Shown here: piece by piece, positions 43,090 to 50,379 of the stretch
How the letters are laid out: every line of letters begins with the position of its first letter
How positions within the stretch are numbered: the stretch's first letter is position 1
Assembly (NCBI RefSeq): GCF_003635165.1
Contig: NZ_ML058610.1
Location: 144,860 to 208,859, forward strand
DNA from: Burkholderia sp. Nafp2/4-1b
GTDB taxonomy: Bacteria; Pseudomonadota; Gammaproteobacteria; Burkholderiales; Burkholderiaceae
DNA length: 64,000 nt
Direction of reading: 5' to 3'
The notes under the pieces: generated by a model
Seen by the model: the letters and a program-made list of their open reading frames with translations, nothing else
Database searches by the model: none
Told to the model about the DNA's origin: nothing
Position numbers and translations under genes: made by a program

Positions 43090-43761
43090 ATGAATAAACT
43101 TTCAAAGCTCGCGTTCATTGCAGCTACCGCAGTTATGGCTGCATCCGCTTCGGCACAGTCGGTGCCGGCGTCGCGTCAAGCCGTGAACGACAACTGGGTG
43201 AACGGCACGGGCGAATGGGTGTGGATGAACGGCACGAACGAGCTCTGCTGGCGTGACGCGTTCTGGACGCCGGCCACCGCCAACGCGAAGTGCGATGGCG
43301 CACTGGTCGCCCAGGCACCGGCACCGGCTCCGGTCGCACCGGTCGCTCCGGCAATCACGAGCCAGAAGATCACGTATCAAGCCGACGCACTGTTCGACTT
43401 CGACAAGGCAACGCTCAAGCCGCTGGGCAAGCAGAAGCTCGACGAACTGGGTTCGAAGATCCAGGGCATGAACACGGAAGTGGTCGTCGCAACGGGCTAC
43501 ACGGACCGCATCGGTTCGGACAAGTACAACGACCGTCTGTCGCTGCGCCGTGCGCAAGCAGTCAAGTCGTACCTGGTCAGCAAGGGTGTCCCGGCCAACA
43601 AGATCTACACGGAAGGCAAGGGCAAGCGCAACCCGGTCACGACCGGTTGCAACCAGAAGAATCGCAAGCAACTGATCGCCTGCCTCGCACCGGATCGCCG
43701 CGTGGAAGTCGAAGTGGTCGGTACGCAAGAAGTTCAGAAGACGACCGTTCCGGCGCAGTAA
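43090..43761 (+). CDS. ompA: OmpA-family outer membrane protein
   Basis: 223 residues with signal peptide 1-22 (ending SASA). It lacks the eight-stranded barrel of E. coli OmpA; the N-terminal part after the signal has a repeated NGTGEWVWMNGTNELCWRD block with two cysteines, then an Ala/Pro linker, and the C-terminal peptidoglycan-binding domain (about 95-205: ALFDFDKATLKPLGKQKLDEL and the NDRLSLRRAQAVKSYL signature). It should anchor outer membrane to peptidoglycan. Strong ribosome binding site and terminator suggest high expression. Confidence 0.93.
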   Translation: MNKLSKLAFIAATAVMAASASAQSVPASRQAVNDNWVNGTGEWVWMNGTNELCWRDAFWTPATANAKCDGALVAQAPAPAPVAPVAPAITSQKITYQADALFDFDKATLKPLGKQKLDELGSKIQGMNTEVVVATGYTDRIGSDKYNDRLSLRRAQAVKSYLVSKGVPANKIYTEGKGKRNPVTTGCNQKNRKQLIACLAPDRRVEVEVVGTQEVQKTTVPAQ

Positions 43762-43782
43762 GCCGCGGTTTTCGACTGCTTC

Positions 43783-43811
43783 AAAGCCCCGCTCCGGCGG
43801 GGCTTTTTCTT
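43783..43811 (+). terminator. ompA terminator
   Basis: 10-base arms AAAGCCCCGC (43783-43792) and GCGGGGCTTT (43797-43806) with a 4-base loop and T run, 22 bases after the stop. Confidence 0.9.
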
Positions 43812-43913
43812 TGACGCCCGTCCGGGCGCTCGCTGGCCTCGTCGTCCGCCCGCTTATATACTGGGGGCTGATGTACCGACGCACCGCCCTCCTTCCGTAG
43901 CCCGTTTGCCGAC

Positions 43914-44612
43914 ATGACCAACGCCGATCCGCACGAACTCCAGAAATTCAGCGACCTCGCCCATCGGTGGTGGGATCCGAATGCCGAATTCAAGCCGTTG
44001 CACGACCTGAACCCGGTCCGGCTCGGCTGGATCGACTCGCATGCGCACCTCGCCGGCAAGCGCGCGCTCGACGTCGGCTGCGGCGGCGGCATCCTGTCCG
44101 AATCGATGGCCGGCCTCGGCGCGCAGGTGAAAGGGATCGACCTGTCGAACGAAGCGCTCGGCGTGGCCGACCTGCACAGCCTCGAAAGCGGCATCACGGT
44201 CGACTACGAGGCAATCGCCGCCGAAGCGATCGCCGAGCGCGAACCCGGCAGCTATGACGTCGTCACCTGCATGGAAATGCTCGAGCACGTGCCGTCGCCG
44301 GCTGGCATCGTCGCCGCGTGCGCGACGCTCGTGAAGCCGGGCGGCTGGGTGTTCTTCTCGACGTTGAACCGCAACCTGAAGTCCTACCTGTTCGCGGTGA
44401 TCGGCGCCGAGTACATCGCGCAGATGCTGCCCAAGGGCACCCACGATTACGCACGCTTCATCCGCCCGTCGGAACTGGCGAGCTTCGTGCGCGGGACCGA
44501 CCTGCACATCGTCGAGATCAAGGGCATCACCTATCACCCGATCGGCAAGCGCTTCGCGCTGTCGAACGACACCGACATCAACTATCTCGTCGCGTGCCGC
44601 CGCGGTGCGTGA
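43914..44612 (+). CDS. ubiG: ubiquinone biosynthesis O-methyltransferase
   Basis: 232 residues. Carries out both O-methylations of ubiquinone synthesis. SAM-binding motif [16 protein letters not shown], then [14 protein letters not shown] and [14 protein letters not shown], ending with an [17 protein letters not shown] block and [11 protein letters not shown]. It is 13 bases before the gph ATG at 44626, so they are co-transcribed. Confidence 0.96.
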   Translation: MTNADPHELQKFSDLAHRWWDPNAEFKPLHDLNPVRLGWIDSHAHLAGKRALDVGCGGGILSESMAGLGAQVKGIDLSNEALGVADLHSLESGITVDYEAIAAEAIAEREPGSYDVVTCMEMLEHVPSPAGIVAACATLVKPGGWVFFSTLNRNLKSYLFAVIGAEYIAQMLPKGTHDYARFIRPSELASFVRGTDLHIVEIKGITYHPIGKRFALSNDTDINYLVACRRGA

Positions 44613-44625
44613 CCTTCCGACCGGC

Positions 44626-45342
44626 ATGACGACTCCCCTTTCGACCGAGCGGGCCGCATTCGACGAGCCGCGCCTGCTGCACTGCGATGCAGTGCTGTTC
44701 GACCTCGACGGCACGCTCGCCGACACGGCGCCCGATCTCGCCGCGGCCGTCAACAAGATGCAGCGCGTGCGCGGCTTGGCGGAAACGCCGCTCGACGTGC
44801 TGCGACCGCTGGCATCGGCCGGCGCGCGCGGCCTGCTCGGCGGCGCATTCGGCATCGATCCGCAGTCGCCCGGCTACGACGCGATGCGCGACGAGTTCCT
44901 GATCAATTACGCGACCGACATCTGCGTGCATACGACGCTGTTCCCCGGTATCGGCGACGTGCTCGACGAGCTCGATTCGCGCGGCGTGCGCTGGGGTATC
45001 GTCACGAACAAAGCGATGCGCCTGACCGCGCCGCTCGCCGACCTGCTCGGCCTCTCGTCGCGCGCGGCCTGCATCGTCGGGGGCGACACAACGCCGCACT
45101 CGAAGCCGCATCCGGCCCCGCTGCTGCATGCGGCCGCGCAAATGACGCTTGCGCCGGAGCGCATCGTCTACGTCGGCGACGATCTTCGCGACATCCAGGC
45201 CGGTAGCGCCGCCGGCATGGCGACGGTCGCGGCCGCCTATGGCTATTGCGGCGACGGCGCCGCCCCGGCCGACTGGCAGGCGCAGCATCTCGTCGGCTCG
45301 ACGCGGGAACTGCGCGAACTGCTGCGCGATGTTGCGCTATAA
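44626..45342 (+). CDS. gph: phosphoglycolate phosphatase
   Basis: 238 residues from the ATG at 44626; a GTG at 44605 would overlap ubiG and is less likely. HAD-superfamily hydrolase with nucleophile Asp26 (FDLDGTLADTAP), WGIVTNKAMRLT, and VYVGDDLRDIQAG with the acidic Mg site. It removes 2-phosphoglycolate formed in DNA repair. Its stop codon overlaps the tmRNA -10 box. Confidence 0.95.
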   Translation: MTTPLSTERAAFDEPRLLHCDAVLFDLDGTLADTAPDLAAAVNKMQRVRGLAETPLDVLRPLASAGARGLLGGAFGIDPQSPGYDAMRDEFLINYATDICVHTTLFPGIGDVLDELDSRGVRWGIVTNKAMRLTAPLADLLGLSSRAACIVGGDTTPHSKPHPAPLLHAAAQMTLAPERIVYVGDDLRDIQAGSAAGMATVAAAYGYCGDGAAPADWQAQHLVGSTRELRELLRDVAL

Positions 45343-45343
45343 T
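45338..45343 (+). promoter_or_regulatory. -10 box of ssrA overlapping the gph stop
   Basis: A perfect TATAAT at 45338-45343 covers the gph TAA (45340-45342) and lies 17 bases before the mature tmRNA 5' end. Confidence 0.65.
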
Positions 45344-45359
45344 GACTGATCTTATCCGC

Positions 45360-45729
45360 GGGGGCGACCTGGTTTCGACAGGGGTTGTGAAGCGGCTAGG
45401 GCATGTCGAGGACCCGTCACCTCGTTAATCAATGGGAAAATCGTAACTGCAAACGACGATACGTTCGCACTGGCAGCCTAACGGCCGCCGTCCTCTGCCT
45501 AGTTCACTGACGGGCTAGTGTCGCAAGACCGGTAGCAATACCGCCAGAGGTCATTTACGTCAGTTAAGCCCTGTCGGCGTCGCGACGCCAGGGTCGAAAA
45601 CCTAGCGAATCGCCGTAGTGCAGCGTGTTCGTCCGCGTCGCTGCGGTTAAATCAAATGACTGAACTAAACATGTAGAACTAGTCGTGGAGCGCTTCTGGA
45701 CGCGGGTTCGATTCCCGCCGCCTCCACCA
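45360..45729 (+). ncRNA. ssrA: transfer-messenger RNA
   Basis: 370 bases. The 5' end GGGGGCG pairs with the 3' CGCCTCC ACCA, giving the tRNA-like acceptor stem, and GTTCGATTC at 45704-45712 is the T-loop. The tag reading frame is 45449-45481 and encodes ANDDTFALAA then TAA, a typical degradation tag. It rescues ribosomes stalled on broken mRNA with SmpB. No integrase or duplicate 3' end is seen after it. Confidence 0.96.
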
Positions 45730-45749
45730 AATTCCGCGCTTGACGCACG

Positions 45750-45784
45750 AACCCCGCACGACGGAAGTCTGCGGGGTTTTTTGT
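45750..45784 (+). terminator. ssrA terminator
   Basis: Arms AACCCCGCA (45750-45758) and TGCGGGGTT (45770-45778) with an 11-base loop, followed by T6. It begins 21 bases after the mature tmRNA end. Confidence 0.85.
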
Positions 45785-46014
45785 TGGGCGCGACGCGAGC
45801 CATACACGCACCCCTTCCGAAAAAGCGCCCGGCCACAGGCGGCAGGCCGGGCGGAACGCCGCCGGCTTTCCGGCGACAGGAGGTGACGGATGTTCGGTGT
45901 TGCGCGCCCGGCGCTCGACCGGGCCGGACAGTACCGGGCCCGGCGCCGCGACAGGAGCACGACGCGTCGTCGCCCCTGCCGCCCGGCCTCGCCGGACGCC
46001 GGACGCCGCGTAGC

Positions 46015-46368
46015 TTAGCTGCCGCGATACAGCGACTTCATCTCTTCCGCGCTGGCCGGACGCACGCCGATCGCACGCGAACCCGACGCCGATGCGCCGC
46101 GCACTTCGGCGCCGTAGCCGCTCGCATCCGCGCCTCGTTCTTCAGCGAGTGCACTGCGCTGCTGCTCTGCAACACGCGCCGTGGCGGCCTGGATGGCCTC
46201 CGGATAGTGCGGATCTTCACCGCGGGCGGTGTTGTAACCGGCCTGCTGCAACTGCACCAGTTCGGCGCGAACCTGTGCGCGGGTGAGCGCCGAGCCCGGC
46301 TGGGCGAACGACACGACCGGGGCGACGAGAGCGGCAGCAACGACAACGGCTTGAACGAGCGACTTCAT
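46015..46368 (-). CDS. secreted DUF4148 protein
   Basis: 117 residues. Signal peptide 1-22 (ending VSFAQ), then the DUF4148 core ALTRAQVRAELVQLQQAGYN at about 27-46, followed by a low-complexity Ala/Gly/Ser segment and RPASAEEMKSLYRGS at the end. DUF4148 proteins are abundant in Burkholderia and of unknown function. A strong GGAGG lies 8 bases before the ATG. Confidence 0.9.
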   Translation of the reverse strand: MKSLVQAVVVAAALVAPVVSFAQPGSALTRAQVRAELVQLQQAGYNTARGEDPHYPEAIQAATARVAEQQRSALAEERGADASGYGAEVRGASASGSRAIGVRPASAEEMKSLYRGS

Positions 46369-46678
46369 GGTGACCTACCTCCAGATTTGTCTGATTTCGC
46401 GGTGAACACCCGTTCATCGCTGACAAACCGAAGTTTATGTAGGCGAGTGCTTAAGAATAAGACGGGTTTCTGGAAGGCATTCTTCCTGAATCAAGGGTTA
46501 ACACCTAGGCCACCATTCGGCCGACCCGGCACGCACGTGTGCACCGGACGACGACGGCCCATAACGCACGAGCCCCGCACAGCGTCACGCTGTGCGGGGC
46601 TCGAAGAAAACCACGCGGTATCGGCGCGGCCCCGGCTGGACATTCGCGCCCGCAACGACCGGGCGCGTCGGCCACTGT
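46369..46678. other. intergenic region with a long palindrome
   Basis: No gene is visible in this 310-base stretch. It holds upstream sequence of the DUF4148 gene and the perfect palindrome at 46569-46603. Confidence 0.55.
46569..46603. repeat. 35-bp perfect palindrome
   Basis: 17-base arms (CGAGCCCCGCACAGCGT at 46569-46585 and its exact complement at 46587-46603) around a single base. The T run expected of a terminator is missing on both sides, although a transcript from the small gene at 46679-46948 would meet it first. Confidence 0.75.
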
Positions 46679-46948
46679 TTACTGGGTGTCCATCGGGCAC
46701 TTCAGATTGCAACCGTTCGGGTCGCCCATATCGCCCTTGCGGCGCAGCGCCGATTTCTTGCTGCCCTGGTATTTCTGCGACGGCGTCGATGCCGCAAACG
46801 GCATCTGCGGATGCTCGTTCAGGCGGAACTGTTCGCTCAGGATCCCGCCGGGCACGCCAGGAGAATTCTGTGCAAACGCCAACGGCGCAACAGCGATCAG
46901 AAGCCCCGCGGTCAACGCTGCCGCGGAGAGGGGAACGGAAAGTTTCAT
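46679..46948 (-). CDS. small secreted protein of unknown function
   Basis: 89 residues from MKLSVPLSAAAL. Signal peptide 1-27 (ending PLAFAQ). The mature part is short and basic with a conserved-looking stretch SQKYQGSKKSALRRKGDM, and two cysteines near the end (NGCNLKCPM). I recognise no family. The frame continues open upstream, but the ATG at 46948 with a signal peptide is clearly the start. Confidence 0.65.
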   Translation of the reverse strand: MKLSVPLSAAALTAGLLIAVAPLAFAQNSPGVPGGILSEQFRLNEHPQMPFAASTPSQKYQGSKKSALRRKGDMGDPNGCNLKCPMDTQ

Positions 46949-47049
46949 GGCGGGATGACGCCTGAACGGCGTGCTTGTTGGAACGTTGATCAAGCGGCAA
47001 GCGTAGCGCAAATCCCCCACCGCTGCATCGCGGTTCGCACGCGCCCGCG

Positions 47050-48156
47050 TTACCGCGCGTTGCTGTCCGCCGCACCCGCCGCGTCGGTGCCGGCGAGCCC
47101 CGCCGCGATGCCGGTCAGCGTTCCGCACGCGGCCGGATCGTAGCCATCGAGATGCGCGACGCGCTCGATGAAGTGTGCGTCGCGCAGCAAGGCCAGCACG
47201 CCGGCGAGCGGCCGCGAATCGAGCTGCGCGCGTTCGCACGCGAAGTAATAGTCCTCGTCGACGACCGGGATGAAATCGAGCCCGAAATGACGCGCGGCCG
47301 GCTCGACGCCGAAGCCGAGATCGGCCATCCCGCTCGCGACGAACGCGGCGATCGCGGAGTGGGTGAGTTCGGCCGACGCGTAGCCGTCGATACGCTCGGG
47401 ATCGATGCCGATCGCGCGCAACGCGAGATCGAGCAGCATCCGCGTGCCCGACCCCGGCTGCCGGTTGACGAAGCGAATGTCGTTGCGGGCGAGATCGGCT
47501 AGCCCACGGACCTGCTTCGGGTTGCCGCGCGGCACGAACAGCCCCTGCTGGCGACGCGTCAGATGAATCAGCACGTGACGCGTATCGTCGAGCCACGGCC
47601 GGTAGATCTGTGCGCACTGCTCGCGGAATGCGCCGCGCGGCAGATGGAAGCCGGCCAGTTCACATTCGCCGCGGGCAAGCGCCCGCACGGCCTCGACGCT
47701 TTCCCGATATTTGATGTCGACCGCGGCCTGCGCATCGACGAGCGCGGACACGAGCGCCGCGACCGCATAGCCGTGCGACGCATGGATGCGCACGGCGCCA
47801 TCGCGCTGCGCGAGCCGCCGGTTCAGGTCGCTCGCCACCTCGGCCGCGAGCGCGCGCAGGTTTCCGTCGAGACGGCTGCGCGCGAGGCGCTGCGCGTCGA
47901 CCACGGCCTGCCCGAGTTCGGACAGCGTCGAGCCCTTGCCGCGCGCGGTCTCGATCAATTCGCCGCCGACGCACGCCTCCAGCGCGCGCAGCATGCCCCA
48001 CGCGTGCCGATACGACAGCCCCTTTGCCTGCGCAGCCTGCGCGATGCTGCCCGTATCGGCCACGAGCTCCAGCAATGGCGCGACATCCGACAGGCTCGCG
48101 GTGCGGCCCTCCGTGTCGCGTACGGTCAGATACGCGTCGCATTCGATCCGAATCAA
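47050..48156 (-). CDS. ModE-type HTH regulator with a periplasmic-binding-like sensor, probable formate dehydrogenase regulator
   Basis: 368 residues. N-terminal winged HTH of the ModE/LysR-like kind (about 1-110: LLELVADTGSIAQAAQAKGLSYRHAWGML), then a substrate-binding PBP-like domain (about 115-345) of the sort used for molybdate or similar anions (NRQPGSGTRMLLDLAL). It is divergent from fdsG, 131 bases apart, and in Cupriavidus an FdsR-type regulator with this plan sits at the same place. It probably senses molybdate or formate and controls fdsGBAD; the ligand is inferred. Confidence 0.8.
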   Translation of the reverse strand: MIRIECDAYLTVRDTEGRTASLSDVAPLLELVADTGSIAQAAQAKGLSYRHAWGMLRALEACVGGELIETARGKGSTLSELGQAVVDAQRLARSRLDGNLRALAAEVASDLNRRLAQRDGAVRIHASHGYAVAALVSALVDAQAAVDIKYRESVEAVRALARGECELAGFHLPRGAFREQCAQIYRPWLDDTRHVLIHLTRRQQGLFVPRGNPKQVRGLADLARNDIRFVNRQPGSGTRMLLDLALRAIGIDPERIDGYASAELTHSAIAAFVASGMADLGFGVEPAARHFGLDFIPVVDEDYYFACERAQLDSRPLAGVLALLRDAHFIERVAHLDGYDPAACGTLTGIAAGLAGTDAAGAADSNAR

Positions 48157-48175
48157 TTATGCACTCCGACTTCCT

Positions 48176-48264
48176 ATTGCGACGGCGCAATCTTCCGCTT
48201 ATCGTTGGGCAAAATCAATCAGAACGAAGTCCCGCTGCGCACTATATGCATTCCGAGCGCATAT
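48176..48264. promoter_or_regulatory. inverted repeats in the divergent regulator/fds promoter
   Basis: Two inverted repeats: ATTGCG-ACGG-CGCAAT at 48176-48191, and ATATGC with GCATAT at 48244-48264 with 9 bases between, the latter 24 bases before the fdsG ATG. The second resembles a ModE-type TATAT/ATATA arrangement. Both are candidates for operator sites of the divergent regulator. Confidence 0.55.
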
Positions 48265-48287
48265 GAGACTTTGGAGGAGCATAACCG

Positions 48288-48788
48288 ATGTCCCCGAATT
48301 CCCCAGCGCCCGACGCGCTCGTCGAGCGCCATGCGCGCGCCGGCCGCTCGTTGGTCGCGATCCTGCATGCGATCCAGGACGACGCGGGCTACGTGCCGGC
48401 CGGCTGCGTCGCGCCGCTCGCGAAGGCACTGAACCTGTCGCGCGCGGAAGTGCACGGCGTGCTCACCTACTATCACCACTTCCGCACCGCGCCGCCCGCG
48501 CGCGTGACGATCCAGATGTGCCGCGCCGAGGCGTGCCGCAGCATGGGCTGCGAAACGCTCGCCGCGCACGCGGAAGCGCGCACGGGTTGCCGGTTCGACG
48601 CGGCGCACGGCGACGGTGCCGACGCGCACGCGCCGGGCGACGTCGCGCTCGAATCCGTCTACTGCCTGGGACTGTGCGCGCAATCGCCTTCGATGACGGT
48701 CAACGGCGTGCTGCACGCAAAGGTCACGCCGGAGAAATTCGACGCGCTGCTCGCCGACGCGGCCGCCCACGCCCCGGAGGCCGCATGA
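48288..48788 (+). CDS. fdsG: NAD-dependent formate dehydrogenase gamma subunit
   Basis: 166 residues with a thioredoxin-like 2Fe-2S fold like NuoE. The cluster cysteines are in QMCRAEACRSMGC (two of them) and YCLGLCAQSP. With fdsB it forms the NADH-reducing module of the soluble Mo formate dehydrogenase. A TTTGGAGGAG lies 8 bases before the ATG. Its TGA overlaps the fdsB ATG (ATGA). Confidence 0.93.
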   Translation: MSPNSPAPDALVERHARAGRSLVAILHAIQDDAGYVPAGCVAPLAKALNLSRAEVHGVLTYYHHFRTAPPARVTIQMCRAEACRSMGCETLAAHAEARTGCRFDAAHGDGADAHAPGDVALESVYCLGLCAQSPSMTVNGVLHAKVTPEKFDALLADAAAHAPEAA

Positions 48789-50362
48789 CGACCCGCATTT
48801 ACGTTCCGCGCGATTCGTCCGCGCTGGCGCTCGGCGCCGACGCCCTCGCCGCCGCGATCGTCGCGGAAGCCGAGCGGCGCGGCGCCGACATCGAACTGAT
48901 CCGCAACGGCTCCCGCGGGCTGCTGTGGCTCGAGCCGCTCGTCGAGGTCGGCACGGCCGCCGGACGCGTCGGCTACGCGAACCTGTCGGCCGCCGACGTG
49001 CCGGCCCTCTTCGATGCGAACTGGCTCGACGGCGGCACGCATCCGAGCGGCGTCGGCTTGGTCGATGCCGTGCCCTATCTCGCACGCCAGCAGCGACTCA
49101 CGTTCGCACGCATCGGCCTGACCGATCCGCTGTCGATCGACGACTACCTGAAGCACGACGGCCTCGCCGGCCTGAAGAACGCACTCGCGCTCGACGGCGA
49201 CGCCGCGTGCGAGACGCTGATCGAATCAGGGCTGCGCGGCCGCGGCGGCGCGGCCTTCCCGGCCGGCATCAAGTGGCGCACCGTGCGGCAGGCCAGCGCA
49301 GCGCAAAAGTACATCGTCTGCAACGCGGACGAAGGCGATTCGGGCACGTTCTCCGATCGCCTGATCATGGAAAGCGACCCGTACTGCCTGATCGAAGGGA
49401 TGATCATCGCTGGCATCGCGACGGGCGCGACGCTCGGCTACATCTACGTGCGCAGCGAATATCCGCACGCGATCGCCGCGCTCGAAACCGCGATCGAGCG
49501 CGCCCGCGACGCCGGCTGGCTCGGCGAGCACGTGCTCGGCTCCGCGCATGCGTTCGACCTGCACGTCGCGAAGGGCGCCGGTTCTTACGTGTGCGGCGAG
49601 GAAACGGCACTGCTCGAATCGCTCGAAGGCAAGCGCGGCGTGGTGCGCGCAAAGCCGCCGCTGCCGGCGCTGGCCGGCCTGTTCGGCCAGCCGACCGTGA
49701 TCAACAACGTGATCACGCTCGCGACCGCGCCGGTGATCTTCGCGCGCGGCGCCGCGTTCTATCGCGACTACGGGATGGGCCGCTCGCGCGGCACGCTGCC
49801 GTTCCAGCTCGCGGGCAACATTCGCCATGGCGGCCTCGTCGAGCTCGCGTTCGGCGTCACGCTGCGCGAGCTGATGTTCGACTTCGGCGGCGGCACCGCA
49901 AGCGGCCGGCCGGCGCGCGCAGCCCAGGTGGGCGGCCCGCTCGGCACGTACCTGCCCGAACACCAGTGGGACGTGCCGCTCGATTACGAGGCGTACACGG
50001 CCATCGGCGCGGTCGTTGGTCACGGCGGCATCGTGCTGCACGACGACACGTCGAATCTGGCAGAACTCGCCGAATACGCGATGAAGTTCTGCGCGATCGA
50101 ATCGTGCGGCAAGTGCACGCCGTGCCGGATCGGCTCGACGCGCGGCGTCGAGACGATCGCACGGATTCGCGAAGGCGATACGTCGGAGCGGCAGATCACG
50201 CTGCTGCGCGACCTGTGCGACACGATGCTCGCAGGCTCGCTGTGCGCGATGGGCGGGATGACGCCGTATCCGGTGCTGTCCGCGCTCGACCATTTCCCCG
50301 AAGATTTCGGGCTCGCCGCCGGCAAGCAAGCCGCGTCGGGTCCGGTCAAGGCTGCGGCCTGA
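48785..50362 (+). CDS. fdsB: NAD-dependent formate dehydrogenase beta subunit
   Basis: 525 residues, NuoF-like. An N-terminal thioredoxin-like part (NuoE-like remnant), then FMN/NAD motif GLRGRGGAAFPAGIKW, NADEGDSGTFSDR, and the 4Fe-4S cluster ESCGKCTPCRIGSTRG with a C-terminal Cys near LC. Reduces NAD using electrons from FdsA. Starts by ATGA overlap with fdsG; the longer open frame beginning near 47786 is not used. Confidence 0.95.
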   Translation: MTTRIYVPRDSSALALGADALAAAIVAEAERRGADIELIRNGSRGLLWLEPLVEVGTAAGRVGYANLSAADVPALFDANWLDGGTHPSGVGLVDAVPYLARQQRLTFARIGLTDPLSIDDYLKHDGLAGLKNALALDGDAACETLIESGLRGRGGAAFPAGIKWRTVRQASAAQKYIVCNADEGDSGTFSDRLIMESDPYCLIEGMIIAGIATGATLGYIYVRSEYPHAIAALETAIERARDAGWLGEHVLGSAHAFDLHVAKGAGSYVCGEETALLESLEGKRGVVRAKPPLPALAGLFGQPTVINNVITLATAPVIFARGAAFYRDYGMGRSRGTLPFQLAGNIRHGGLVELAFGVTLRELMFDFGGGTASGRPARAAQVGGPLGTYLPEHQWDVPLDYEAYTAIGAVVGHGGIVLHDDTSNLAELAEYAMKFCAIESCGKCTPCRIGSTRGVETIARIREGDTSERQITLLRDLCDTMLAGSLCAMGGMTPYPVLSALDHFPEDFGLAAGKQAASGPVKAAA

Positions 50363-50379
50363 CCCAGAAGGAGCCCTGC

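Noticed and set aside
45713..45729. Integration site of a genomic island at the ssrA 3' end
   Set aside because: No integrase gene and no duplicated 3' end are seen in the window after ssrA.
45685..46965. 426-codon frame starting inside ssrA
   Set aside because: Overlaps the tmRNA 3' end, its terminator and two minus-strand secreted-protein genes; no supporting features.
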